Shown here piece by piece: positions 31,291 through 42,710 of a stretch of DNA of 64,000 nucleotides. The stretch is from JAYOEY01 sp038120295 (GTDB lineage: Bacteria; Pseudomonadota; Alphaproteobacteria; MPNO01; UBA2964), in the NCBI GenBank assembly GCA_038120295.1, contig JAYOLL010000015.1, positions 1-64,000 of the forward strand, read 5' to 3'. Positions within the stretch are counted from its first letter, which is position 1; every line of letters begins with the position of its first letter. Position numbers and translations under genes: made by a program. The notes under the pieces are model-generated. The model did not search any database. It saw nothing but the letters and a program-made list of their open reading frames with translations, and was not told the DNA's origin.

Positions 31291-33845
31291 GATTGCAGCC
31301 TCAGAGAGGCGAGCGCTGCGAAAGGGGAATCGGCGGAGACGGGTGCTGGTTTCTTCCGGGTTCTGCCGGTCCGTTTTGAATTTCCGGGTGGCGAACTTGC
31401 GTTCGCACCGTCCGCTCCGCCGCGGTTTCTCCTGCGGGACCGGCGAACAGGCTTCGCGTCGAACGCGATGCCGTCGCCTTCGATCTCGACACGCCTGTAT
31501 CCCAGCGCCTCGATGACAGCGGCGGCTTCATCGTTGCCGAGCCCCAGCAACGTGGGCATTTCGGGCGTAAGTCCGAACGGACCGTTCTGCGCCTGCTGTT
31601 TAAGAATCACCGACAGCCGGTCGGCGATATCTATACGGATCGCCCGACCGGCGCAGGGCGTAAATCCGATCGCTGCGTAGAAACCGTCGGGCACGGCTTC
31701 GTCCAGCGGCACGGTCACCAGACCGGGCCCCGGCGGCTCCTGCGGCTCTGCACCGGTCCAGACCGCCCATAATATTGCCCGCAGCCTTGCCGCCGCCGGC
31801 TTTACCAGCGCGGACAGGTAGATCGTGTCAGGCCCCAGACGAACGCCCGCACGGCGCAGCGCGCGCCGGTCCTCGGTCTCCAGCGCGGCCACCTGCGCCC
31901 GCGCTGTGGCGCGCGATGTGGAACCGAGCCCTTCGCGAAGCTGGAAGGCGATTCCGCGAGCCGGCGACGACAGGTTTGCCTGTCCGAGTTTTGCCAGCGC
32001 GGCCAGCGGTTTAGCGGCATGCTCGTCGAACCAGCGCCTCAACCGGTCCTCGACCCGGCTGCGCAGGCGGGACGTCAGTAGCGCACCCGGTCTGACGCCG
32101 ATATCGGGGCGAAGAATGTCCCGTCCCCTCGCCAGCGCCGCGATCCGCGTGCCGTTCCAGAAAATCACGCCGGCCCCGTCTAGTTCGAACGCCTCGTCCG
32201 GCGCAGCGACCAGCGCAGCCACCCGTCGACCGATCTCGCTCTGAAGCGCCCGCTGGGCGGCCACCGCCATAAGGCGGCGCATCTCGCCCGTCGCGTCGTC
32301 CGCAGCGACGAAACACAGCCCGTCAAGCGTCCCGACCCGCTCGCCTTCGATAAACACATTGCCGTCTGCATCCAGGTCGGCTTCCAGATCGGCCTTGCCG
32401 CGCGACCTGGACAGCGCCGCATTGCGTCGATCGATGAAGCGCTGCGACAGCTTTTCGTGCAGCGCATCGGACAGCCGGTCCTCGATCGCCCGGGTCCGTT
32501 CCTGCCAGTGCGCCGAGTCCTCGAGCCAGTCGGCCCGGTGCGAAATGTAGGTCCAGGTCCGCGTGTGGGCGATACGCGCCATCAGCGTGTCAATATCGCC
32601 ATCGACCCGGTCGAGCCGAGAGAGCTGGTTGGCCACCCAGTCTACTGGCAGCCTGCCGTCAAGCCGGCGAAGCTGGCGGAACACATGCGCCAGCAGCCGC
32701 TGGTGCGCGTCGGGCATGGTCTTTCGAAAATCGGGGACCTGGCAGACCTCCCACAGCTGCCGCACCCCTTCGGGATCGGCGGCCAGCCCGGCGATTTCAT
32801 CGTCATTCGCCAGATGGCGCAGGGCGGCATGGTCCTCGGCCTCGCGCGCGCGCCGGAGCTGGGCGCGCGGCGGCGGTGCGTTGAGGCTCCTTAGCAACGA
32901 TTTGACTGTGCGGAAATCAAGATCGCTGTTGCGCCACCACACGGTCCGCAGAGCTTCGAACTGATGGTTTTCCACCGCCTGGACGATATCCGGATCGATC
33001 GACCCGATCTCGGCCAGCGTGCCGAACGTGCCGTCGCTCATATGGCGCCCAGCGCGACCGGCGATCTGGGCGATTTCCTGGCCCGAAAGCGGACGGTTGC
33101 GGGCGCCATCGAACTTGCGCAGCCGGGCGAAGGCGACATGACCGATATCCATGTTCAGCCCCATCCCGATCGCGTCGGTCGCGACCAGGTAATCGACCTC
33201 GCCATTCTGGTAGAGCTCGACCTGCGCATTGCGGGTGCGCGGGCTGAGCGCTCCGAGCACCACCGCAGTGCCGCCGCGCGTGCGACGCACCTGCTCGGCA
33301 ATCTCATAGACGTCGTTGGCGGAAAACGCGACGATGGCCGAGCGTTTCTTGAGACGCGTGAGCTTTGTCGGCCCGCTGTAGGAAAGTTTCGAAAACCGCG
33401 GGCGCGTAATGAAGGCGGCGTCGGGGATCAGCGCCTGGATGACGGGCCGGATGGTTTCCGCGCCGAGAAACATGGTCTCCGCCGCGCCACGCGCATGCAG
33501 CAGCCGGTCGGTGAAGATGTGGCCTCGTTCCTGGTCGGCGGCGAGCTGTATTTCGTCAATGGCGAGGAAATCGACATCCCGGCCCAGCGGCATGGATTCC
33601 ACCGTGCACAGGAAATAGCGCGCGGTAGGCGGGATGATTTTTTCCTCGCCGGTCACCAGGGCGACGTTGCGCGCCCCGACCGCACCGACCACCCGGTCGT
33701 AGTTTTCCTGCGCCAGAAGGCGCAGTGGAAACCCGATCATGCCGGAACGATGACCCAGCATCCGCTCGATGGCGAGATAGGTCTTGCCGGTATTCGTCGG
33801 GCCCAGAACAGCGGTTACGCGGGGCCTGTTTTCCGGGACGGCCAT
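31287..33845 (-). CDS. SUV3-like superfamily 2 RNA/DNA helicase
   Basis: An 852-residue ATP-dependent helicase resembling mitochondrial SUV3. Walker A is GPTNTGKT (15-22), Walker B is DEIQ (97-100), and later motifs include VATDAIGMGLNMDIGHVAF and IAQIAGRAGRHMSDGTFGT (motifs V and VI). The C-terminal third has the SUV3-type helical region and ends in a strongly basic tail (RRSRRRNRGG). The ATG before AVPENRPRVTAVLGP is chosen; a longer frame would run toward htpG on the other strand. The gene overlaps the S4 gene by four bases. Role in RNA turnover or ribosome handling is inferred. Confidence 0.92.
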   Translation of the reverse strand: MAVPENRPRVTAVLGPTNTGKTYLAIERMLGHRSGMIGFPLRLLAQENYDRVVGAVGARNVALVTGEEKIIPPTARYFLCTVESMPLGRDVDFLAIDEIQLAADQERGHIFTDRLLHARGAAETMFLGAETIRPVIQALIPDAAFITRPRFSKLSYSGPTKLTRLKKRSAIVAFSANDVYEIAEQVRRTRGGTAVVLGALSPRTRNAQVELYQNGEVDYLVATDAIGMGLNMDIGHVAFARLRKFDGARNRPLSGQEIAQIAGRAGRHMSDGTFGTLAEIGSIDPDIVQAVENHQFEALRTVWWRNSDLDFRTVKSLLRSLNAPPPRAQLRRAREAEDHAALRHLANDDEIAGLAADPEGVRQLWEVCQVPDFRKTMPDAHQRLLAHVFRQLRRLDGRLPVDWVANQLSRLDRVDGDIDTLMARIAHTRTWTYISHRADWLEDSAHWQERTRAIEDRLSDALHEKLSQRFIDRRNAALSRSRGKADLEADLDADGNVFIEGERVGTLDGLCFVAADDATGEMRRLMAVAAQRALQSEIGRRVAALVAAPDEAFELDGAGVIFWNGTRIAALARGRDILRPDIGVRPGALLTSRLRSRVEDRLRRWFDEHAAKPLAALAKLGQANLSSPARGIAFQLREGLGSTSRATARAQVAALETEDRRALRRAGVRLGPDTIYLSALVKPAAARLRAILWAVWTGAEPQEPPGPGLVTVPLDEAVPDGFYAAIGFTPCAGRAIRIDIADRLSVILKQQAQNGPFGLTPEMPTLLGLGNDEAAAVIEALGYRRVEIEGDGIAFDAKPVRRSRRRNRGGADGANASSPPGNSKRTGRTRKKPAPVSADSPFAALASLRLQS

Positions 33846-34002
33846 GGTGAAAGCATTACCTTTCCGCCAGCGCGTTGCAAGCGCCCGCGAATGGAGCCTG
33901 AAGGGTTGCGAAACGGCGTCACGGAAACCATATTCCCACGCGATCACAACCACTTGCTTGCCTGATATATTCCAGGGGCATTCCGGAAGGAGGAAAATTC
34001 CG

Positions 34003-35877
34003 ATGGCCGAAGAAACGCTTCGATTCGAAACAGAGGTCGGCAAGATTCTGAATATCGTCGCGCGTTCGCTCTACAGCGACCGTCAGATTTTCCTGCGCGA
34101 GCTGATTTCGAACGCTTCCGATGCGTGCGACCGGCTGCGCTATCTGGCGATCACCGAACCCGGCCTGACAAAAGACGATCCCGAATTCCGCGTGGTGATT
34201 TCCGCCGACAAGGAGGCGAAGACGCTGACCGTCGCCGACAACGGTGTCGGTATGAACCGCGAGGCGCTGATCGAGGATCTCGGCACCATCGCGCGATCGG
34301 GATCGACGGCGTTCTTCGAACAGCTGACCGGCGACGACAAGTCTGACATGGCGCTGATCGGCCAGTTCGGCGTCGGGTTCTATTCCTGCTTCATGGTCGC
34401 TGACAAGGTCGAGGTGGCAAGCCGCCGCGCCGGCGAGGACCAGGCATGGCGCTGGACATCGGACGGGGCCGGAGAATTCACCATCGGCGAAGCGGAGAAA
34501 GAGTCGCGCGGCACATCCATCACGCTGCATCTGAAAGACGATGCGTCGGAGTTTCTCGAAACGCCGCGCCTGCGCCATGTCGTTTCGACTTATTCCGACC
34601 ATATCTCGCTGCCGATCCAGATAGAGGAAGACGGCAAGGCGGAAACGGTCAACAAGGCATCCGCCATCTGGACACGCCAGCAGAAGGACATCACGGAAGA
34701 GCAATACACGGAGTTCTACCGAGATGTCGGGCGCATGTTCGACGAACCGTGGATGACGCTGCACTGGCGCGCCGAAGGCAACATGGAATACACCGGCCTG
34801 CTCTATATCCCGAGCCAGCGGCCGATGGATATTTTCACGCCCGACCGGGAACAGCACCTGAAGCTGTATGTCCGCCGCGTATTCATCACCGACAAGTGCG
34901 AGGAGCTGGCGCCGCGCTGGCTGCGTTTCCTGCGCGGACTGATCGATTCCGAAGACCTGCCGCTCAATGTCAGCCGCGAGATGCTGCAATCCAACCCGAT
35001 GCTGACCCGCATTCGCACCGCGCTGGTCCGGCGCGTGCTCGGCGAGCTCAAGAAGAAGGCCGAGAATGCAGTGGACGAGTACGCAACCTTCTGGGAGAAT
35101 TTCGGCCCGGTGCTCAAGGAAGGACTGTACGAGGATTTCGAGAACCGCGAAGCGCTGCTGGGTCTCGCGCGGTTCCGCTCCTCGACGGAGGACGGTCTGG
35201 TCGATCTGGCCGGATACGTCGAACGCATGAAGGAAGGACAGGACGCGATCTACTACATCACCGGCGACGAGATTGAGACGCTGGCCAGAAGCCCGCAGCT
35301 CGAAGGATTCCGGGCGCGCGGCGTGGAAGTCCTGTTGATGACGGATCCGGTCGACGAGTTCTGGCTGCCTGCCATCGCCGAGTTCGACGGCAAGGCTTTC
35401 AAGTCGGCAACCCGCGCCGGCGCGGACCTGTCGAACATCGGCAAGAATGCGGATTCGGAAGAATCAGGTGACGGCGCGCAACCCGAAACGCCGGAAGGCG
35501 TCGACGCGCTGATTGCGATGGTCAAGCTAGAGCTTGGAGAGGCAGTCAAGGACGTACGCGTCTCGGATCGGCTGACCGACAGCCCGGTTTGCCTGGTGTC
35601 GGACGAGGGCGATATCGATATAAGGCTGGCACGGCTGCTGAAGGCCAACCAGCAGCTCGACGAGTCCATCCCGCGCGTGCTGGAGATCAACCCCAACCAC
35701 GCGCTGGTGACGGCGCTGGCCGGACTGGTTGGCGAAGACGGCGCGGGATCGAAGTTGGGAGACGCCGCGTGGCTGCTGCTCGATCAGGCGCGGATTCTCG
35801 AAGGCGAGACCCTGCCCGACCCCACCGGTTTCGTGCGGCGCATGTCGGACATTATGTCGAAGGGGTTTGCAGCCTGA
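34003..35877 (+). CDS. htpG: Chaperone HtpG (bacterial Hsp90)
   Basis: A 624-residue Hsp90. The N-terminal GHKL ATPase domain shows ELISNASDACDRLR (motif I with the catalytic Glu), DNGVGM (motif II) and GQFGVGFYSCFMVA. The middle domain carries PLNVSREMLQSN with the catalytic arginine, and the C-terminal dimerisation domain begins near residue 500. The length is normal. GGAAGGAGGA directly upstream gives a very strong ribosome site. It is divergent from the helicase gene; the 157-base gap should hold a heat-shock promoter, but I could not identify a convincing sigma-32 site. Confidence 0.97.
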   Translation: MAEETLRFETEVGKILNIVARSLYSDRQIFLRELISNASDACDRLRYLAITEPGLTKDDPEFRVVISADKEAKTLTVADNGVGMNREALIEDLGTIARSGSTAFFEQLTGDDKSDMALIGQFGVGFYSCFMVADKVEVASRRAGEDQAWRWTSDGAGEFTIGEAEKESRGTSITLHLKDDASEFLETPRLRHVVSTYSDHISLPIQIEEDGKAETVNKASAIWTRQQKDITEEQYTEFYRDVGRMFDEPWMTLHWRAEGNMEYTGLLYIPSQRPMDIFTPDREQHLKLYVRRVFITDKCEELAPRWLRFLRGLIDSEDLPLNVSREMLQSNPMLTRIRTALVRRVLGELKKKAENAVDEYATFWENFGPVLKEGLYEDFENREALLGLARFRSSTEDGLVDLAGYVERMKEGQDAIYYITGDEIETLARSPQLEGFRARGVEVLLMTDPVDEFWLPAIAEFDGKAFKSATRAGADLSNIGKNADSEESGDGAQPETPEGVDALIAMVKLELGEAVKDVRVSDRLTDSPVCLVSDEGDIDIRLARLLKANQQLDESIPRVLEINPNHALVTALAGLVGEDGAGSKLGDAAWLLLDQARILEGETLPDPTGFVRRMSDIMSKGFAA

Positions 35878-35989
35878 CGCCGGCGCGTTTTATGCGCGAT
35901 GCCGGCCGCCACCGGCGGGCGAGAAGGGGCGTGTTTTCACCCCGGAGTGCGATCCGGGCAATGCCATTGATGGAACGAAGATCGCCCCG

Positions 35990-36751
35990 TCAGCTTCCCT
36001 TCTTCATCAATGGGAAGTCCGCCGCGCCTAGAATTGCACCGACGCCGTCCTCCTGAACAACAATGGCGCAGCCGTCCTGCTGGTCGATACCGAGCATGTC
36101 GATCGGCACCTTGATTTCGGCCTTCGCGCCGTTCCACGTGCCGATCCGGCGGATGGCGCGCACGACATTGGTGTTGGTCAGGCTAACGCTCTCGTTCTCG
36201 CCGCGCCGGATTTCGGTCGAATGCTTGCGGTCGTAGGCGAACAGCCAGACGACAGCGTCGCGAGCGGGTTTTTTGCCTTCGGCGATTGTTACCAGAGCGG
36301 TTTTTTTATCGGGATGGTCGACCGTAACCGCCACCTGGGGACGGCTGCGGACCTTTTCAATCGTACGTAGCATCTTGCCGCGATGCGACCCGACGCCTTC
36401 GCGCACGCCCCCGACCACCATCTGCGGCGTATAGATATAGCGGAGCCCGAACCGGCTGCGATAGTTGCGCTGGCGCAGCGTGTACTCGGCGCTGGAGAAC
36501 GGGTCCTTCCAGCCGAGATAGTCCCAGTAATCGACATGGAACGAGAGCGGCAGCACGTCGTCGCGCATCGCCAGCTCGCCGAGCAACCGGTCGGCGGGCG
36601 GGCAGGACGAGCAGCCCTGCGAGGTAAACAGCTCGACGACGATCTTGTTGCCGGCTGCCAGAGCGCCAGAGGCAGGGCTGAAAACCAGACCCGCAGCCAG
36701 AGCAATCGCAGCAGCGATAGCCCGGAAATTCATACGGCAAGTATCAGTCAT
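35990..36751 (-). CDS. DUF1223 thioredoxin-fold protein, secreted
   Basis: 253 residues with a signal peptide (ALAAGLVFSPASGALAA). VVELFTSQGCSSCPPADRLLGEL is the DUF1223 signature with a CSSC redox-like pair, followed by DYWDYLGWKDPF. The fold is thioredoxin-like, suggesting a periplasmic thiol-handling role. It lies directly downstream of acnA in the same direction, a neighbourhood also found in other alphaproteobacteria beside ccm genes, so a link to cytochrome c thiol chemistry is plausible but unproven. An internal ATG at 36733 could also be the start. Confidence 0.85.
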   Translation of the reverse strand: MTDTCRMNFRAIAAAIALAAGLVFSPASGALAAGNKIVVELFTSQGCSSCPPADRLLGELAMRDDVLPLSFHVDYWDYLGWKDPFSSAEYTLRQRNYRSRFGLRYIYTPQMVVGGVREGVGSHRGKMLRTIEKVRSRPQVAVTVDHPDKKTALVTIAEGKKPARDAVVWLFAYDRKHSTEIRRGENESVSLTNTNVVRAIRRIGTWNGAKAEIKVPIDMLGIDQQDGCAIVVQEDGVGAILGAADFPLMKKGS

Positions 36752-36832
36752 GACCGGAACCTAAGCGGCCATGGGGGCAACCGCCAGTCAACAAAGCGTG
36801 ACAGGCGGTTTAGCCCCGATTGCCCCTAACGG

Positions 36833-39514
<2,682 letters not shown>

Positions 39515-39707
39515 GGCGCTTCTCCTTCTCTTCTCATTTGCTTGGCAGTAATACGCGCGCGGAAATTACGCCCGGACGCGTCCCCGCTCAAGGGGAGATT
39601 GACCGGCCCGGTCCGGAACGAAACCATCGACGCGCGCGAAATATCGCAAAATTGCCACAATTCAGACCTTGCCGGGACACATTGGCAGGCCAATCTCTTA
39701 ATCCTAG

Positions 39708-39803
39708 CCCCCATGGAGCGTCCGCCCCCCCGGGCGCTCCCCGGTCCGGCAATCGGACCGGCCTCCCTTCGGCCGTTGGGTTCCCCCCAACGGCCGATTT
39801 TTT
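39708..39803 (+). ncRNA. Candidate small RNA or ccmA leader (three stacked hairpins)
   Basis: Three hairpins follow each other almost without gaps: 39715-39740 (9 bp with one G-U), 39741-39761 (8 bp perfect, CCGGTCCG with CGGACCGG) and 39769-39797 (12 bp perfect) ending in T6. C-rich loops and the CCTCCC segment at 39762-39767 could pair with Shine-Dalgarno sequences, as in several alphaproteobacterial sRNAs. No clear promoter was found; weak boxes lie around 39682-39708. It could be a free sRNA of about 90-95 bases, or an attenuator that ends the ccm transcript early. The name is a structural call only. Confidence 0.45.
39769..39803 (+). terminator. Strong Rho-independent terminator upstream of ccmA
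   Basis: A 12-bp perfect stem (TCGGCCGTTGGG with CCCAACGGCCGA), five-base loop and six Ts. It is oriented toward ccmA, and no upstream plus-strand gene exists within 3.8 kb, so it must end a short RNA begun in the acnA-ccmA gap or act as an attenuator. Confidence 0.9.
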
Positions 39804-39887
39804 ATCCAAAATGCCCAAAATTATCGCGCCCGCCACCATACGCTCTGGTATGGTGCAGCCTCACATTCGGTAAGCTGTTGACGGTGC

Positions 39888-40499
39888 ATGCGTTTTTTCG
39901 GTGTAGGCCTGTCCTGTATCAGGGGCGAACGGCTGGTTTTCCACGGACTCGATTTTTCCATCGAACCGGGCGAAGCGCTGGTGCTGACCGGGCGCAACGG
40001 TTCGGGCAAGACCAGCCTGCTGCGCGTCATGGCAGGGCTGACCCGCTGTTCGGACGGCACAATCGGCTGGGATGACGGTTCGATCCGCGACGAACCCGAA
40101 CGTCATTGCGCACGAACCGCTTATGCCGGCCACCTGGACGCTGTCAAACCGGTTTTGACGGTGCGCGAAAACGCCGTCGGATGGGCGCTTCTCAACGGCG
40201 GCGACGAGGGGAGCGCTCTGGCGGCGCTCGAAATTTTCGGTCTCGCGGACCTGGCCGACATGCCGGCGCGCTACCTGTCGGCGGGACAGCGCCACCGGCT
40301 GTCGCTATCGCGCCTGCCGGCCCGCCCGGCGCAGCTCTGGTTGATGGACGAACCGACCGTCGCCCTCGACGCGGCTTCCGTCGCGGCGCTGAATGACGCT
40401 GTCGCGGCCCACCGCAAGACGGGTGGCATGGCGGTTATCGCGACAAACGTTTCGCTCCCCGTCGAAAACGTCCGGTACCTCGACATGGTGGCGTCATGA
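39888..40499 (+). CDS. ccmA: Cytochrome c maturation ABC ATPase CcmA
   Basis: A 203-residue ATPase. Walker A is GRNGSGKTS (35-43), the signature is YLSAGQRHRLSLSRL (about 128-142), and Walker B is LWLMDEP. With CcmB and CcmC it powers release of heme-loaded CcmE on the periplasmic side. Length fits CcmA. It begins a ccmABCDEFGHI cluster that reads rightward to 47181, and its ATG overlaps nothing upstream. It overlaps ccmB by four bases (ATGA). Confidence 0.96.
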   Translation: MRFFGVGLSCIRGERLVFHGLDFSIEPGEALVLTGRNGSGKTSLLRVMAGLTRCSDGTIGWDDGSIRDEPERHCARTAYAGHLDAVKPVLTVRENAVGWALLNGGDEGSALAALEIFGLADLADMPARYLSAGQRHRLSLSRLPARPAQLWLMDEPTVALDAASVAALNDAVAAHRKTGGMAVIATNVSLPVENVRYLDMVAS

Positions 40500-41161
40500 A
40501 CGGATTCGTCCGGATCGTCCGCCGTGAACTCAACCTCGCCTTGCGACAGGCGGGCGACAGCGTCGTCATCGTGCTGTTCTTCATCCTTGCCGCAGTGCTG
40601 TTCCCGTTCGGCATCGGCCCGGAGCCCAACATACTGTCCCGTATGGCGGCCGGCACGGTGTGGGTGACCGCCCTTCTCGCCGCCATGCTGTCGTTCGAGC
40701 GGCTGTTCGTCCCGGATTACGAGGACGGCAGTCTCGAGCAGCTGGCGCTCGCCCCGATCCCGCTGGAACTCACGGTTCTGGCCAAGGCGGCGGCGCACTG
40801 GCTGACGACAGGTCTGCCGCTGCTTATTGCGGCGCCTGTGATCGCGGTCATGTTCGGCATGCCCGAACAGGGCTACGGTGCGCTGATGACATCGATGGCG
40901 TTAGGCACCCCGGTTCTGAGCCTGATCGGCACGGTCGGCGCGGCGTTGACCCTGGGCGCGCGGCGCGGCGGCGTGCTGCTGGCGCTGCTGGTGCTGCCGC
41001 TTGTCATCCCGGTATTGATCTTCGGCGCGGCCTCGATAGAGGCGGCGATCGGCGGGTTTCCGGTCGGCCCGCATCTTCTTCTGATGGGCGGCATGCTACT
41101 GGGAGCGCTCGTGCTTTGCCCCTGGGCGGCGGCAGCGTCGCTCAGGCAGGCTCTGGAGTGA
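40496..41161 (+). CDS. ccmB: Heme exporter subunit CcmB
   Basis: A 221-residue membrane protein with six hydrophobic segments. The N-terminal FVRIVRRELNLALRQAGD and ERLFVPDYEDGSLEQLALAP are typical CcmB blocks. It forms the membrane part of the CcmAB transporter. A 160-base gap separates it from ccmC; this gap holds no gene and might contain an internal promoter. Confidence 0.95.
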   Translation: MNGFVRIVRRELNLALRQAGDSVVIVLFFILAAVLFPFGIGPEPNILSRMAAGTVWVTALLAAMLSFERLFVPDYEDGSLEQLALAPIPLELTVLAKAAAHWLTTGLPLLIAAPVIAVMFGMPEQGYGALMTSMALGTPVLSLIGTVGAALTLGARRGGVLLALLVLPLVIPVLIFGAASIEAAIGGFPVGPHLLLMGGMLLGALVLCPWAAAASLRQALE

Positions 41162-41321
41162 ATGAAAATGACGAAAATTTGGAGCTGGCAAGAGGCGGTT
41201 TGCCGGAATAAGGTCCGCTGCCGCCGGTTTCATCCGGTACGATAACGGGTATCGGGTTCAAAAACCGCCGAAGATACCTAAATTAGGTCCTGCATAGCCG
41301 GAAATCAGCGCCGACGACGAC

Positions 41322-42074
41322 ATGATCCTGCAGCAATACGCCAACCCCGCCCGGTTCAGCCGACTCGCCGACCGGCTGATGCCATTCCTTGCGTGGCCAG
41401 CCGCGCTGCTGCTCGCGGCAGGGCTGTATTTCGGACTGTTCAACTCGCCGCCGGACTATCAGCAGGGCGATACGGTTCGGATCATGTATATCCACGTGCC
41501 GGCCGCGATCATGGCGGAAAGCGTATTCATCATGATGGCGGTCGCGAGCGCCGTGGGGCTGATCTGGCGGCATCCTCTCGCACATTTGTCGGCCCAGGCC
41601 GCGGCGCCGCTAGGCGCGGGATTCACCTTTCTGTGCCTTTTCTCCGGATCCCTGTGGGGCAAACCGATGTGGGGCACATGGTGGGTATGGGATGCGCGCC
41701 TGACATCGGTCCTGATCCTTTTCTTCCTCTATCTCGGTTTCATTGCGCTAAAGGACGCGTTCGACGATCCGGCACGCGGCGAGAAGGCGGCAGCGATCCT
41801 GGCGCTGGTCGGTTCGATCAACGTTCCAATCATCAAGTTTTCAGTGGAATGGTGGAACACGCTGCACCAGCCGCCCAGCCTCGGCGTCACGAAGGTGGCC
41901 ATTCATTCGTCGATCCTGCTCCCGCTCATGCTGATGGCGGCGGGTTTCGGTTTCTATTTCGGCGCAGTTCTGCTGATCCGCATGAAATCGCTGATGCTGG
42001 CACGGCGCGCACGCGGCATGGCGATGGCCCGGGCGGCGGGAGAGCCCGGTGCGGGCCGGGAAGCACAGGTTTAG
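41322..42074 (+). CDS. ccmC: Heme handling protein CcmC
   Basis: A 250-residue protein with six membrane segments and the WWVWDARLTS tryptophan-rich motif that presents heme to CcmE. Periplasmic histidines are visible in MYIHVPAA and in the WNTLHQPPS loop. The C-terminus is basic and extended by about 15 residues. It attaches heme to CcmE together with CcmD, the next gene, which starts four bases after its stop. Confidence 0.96.
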   Translation: MILQQYANPARFSRLADRLMPFLAWPAALLLAAGLYFGLFNSPPDYQQGDTVRIMYIHVPAAIMAESVFIMMAVASAVGLIWRHPLAHLSAQAAAPLGAGFTFLCLFSGSLWGKPMWGTWWVWDARLTSVLILFFLYLGFIALKDAFDDPARGEKAAAILALVGSINVPIIKFSVEWWNTLHQPPSLGVTKVAIHSSILLPLMLMAAGFGFYFGAVLLIRMKSLMLARRARGMAMARAAGEPGAGREAQV

Positions 42075-42078
42075 CGAA

Positions 42079-42267
42079 ATGGCGGAATTTTTCGCAATGG
42101 GCGGACATGCCGCCTTCATCTGGCCAGTCTACGGACTGGCGCTGGGGCTGCTCGGCGGGTTTCTCTTCACAAGCCTGCGAAGATTGCGAACGATGGAGCG
42201 GGAAGTCGAGGCGCTCGAAAAAGCCTCGCCCAGACGTGGTCCCAGGGGCAGCGGAGGCGCATCGTGA
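42079..42267 (+). CDS. ccmD: CcmD
   Basis: A 62-residue small membrane protein with one transmembrane helix (FIWPVYGLALGLLGGFLF) preceded by the MGGHAAFIW motif and followed by a charged coiled segment (RRLRTMEREVEALEKA). It holds CcmC and CcmE together. The ATG at 42079 starts conserved MAEFFAMGG. It overlaps ccmE by four bases (start 42264). Confidence 0.9.
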   Translation: MAEFFAMGGHAAFIWPVYGLALGLLGGFLFTSLRRLRTMEREVEALEKASPRRGPRGSGGAS

Positions 42268-42710
42268 ACCGGAAACAGAGACGCATGGGCGTCATCGCCA
42301 TGGGGCTGCTGACGCTCGGCGTCGCAGCCGCCCTCGTGCTGACCGCGCTGGAGGACAGCATTGTGTTCTTCTACAGCCCGACCGACCTGGTGGAGAAGAA
42401 AGCGCCCACCGATCAGCGGCTTCGCGTCGGCGGCATCGTGAAGGAAGGAAGCGTCGAGAAGAGCAAGGATGGGGTAACCACCGTCTTTACCGTGACCGAT
42501 ACCGCCAACACGGTGCAGATATCCTTCAGGGGCGTCCTGCCAGACCTGTTCCGAGAAGGACAGGGGATCGTCGCTGAAGGCAAGTTTCAGGAATCCGGCA
42601 CCTTCACGGCGGACGAGGTGCTGGCCAAGCATGACGAGAACTACATGCCGCCCGAAGTGGCCGACGCGCTGAAAAAGGCCGGACACTGGAAAGGGAACGA
42701 AAAGAAATGA
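42264..42710 (+). CDS. ccmE: Heme chaperone CcmE
   Basis: A 148-residue periplasmic chaperone anchored by an N-terminal helix (VIAMGLLTLGVAAALVL). The OB-fold domain ends in VLAKHDENYMPPEV, where H123 forms the covalent heme bond and Y127 is the axial ligand. It carries heme from CcmC to CcmF/H. Overlaps ccmF by four bases (ATGA). Confidence 0.96.
   Translation: MNRKQRRMGVIAMGLLTLGVAAALVLTALEDSIVFFYSPTDLVEKKAPTDQRLRVGGIVKEGSVEKSKDGVTTVFTVTDTANTVQISFRGVLPDLFREGQGIVAEGKFQESGTFTADEVLAKHDENYMPPEVADALKKAGHWKGNEKK

Larger units (their letters stand above)
39515..39887. other. Divergent acnA-ccmA intergenic region
   Basis: These 373 bases contain no gene-like frame. They should hold the acnA promoter near the left end. 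The right half holds three consecutive hairpins and a terminator on the plus strand (annotated separately). About 85 bases remain between the terminator and the ccmA ATG; they are AT-richer and may contain a second promoter. The span 39535-39700 shows nothing I can name. Confidence 0.6.

Noticed and set aside
33846..34002. Sigma-32-type heat-shock promoter upstream of htpG
   Set aside because: A TGATATATT-like box is present, but no correctly spaced -35 element could be found, so I do not annotate it.
35878..35989. Terminator between htpG and the DUF1223 gene
   Set aside because: A GCCGGC-bounded imperfect hairpin exists at about 35878-35910, but the stem is bulged and no T-run follows.
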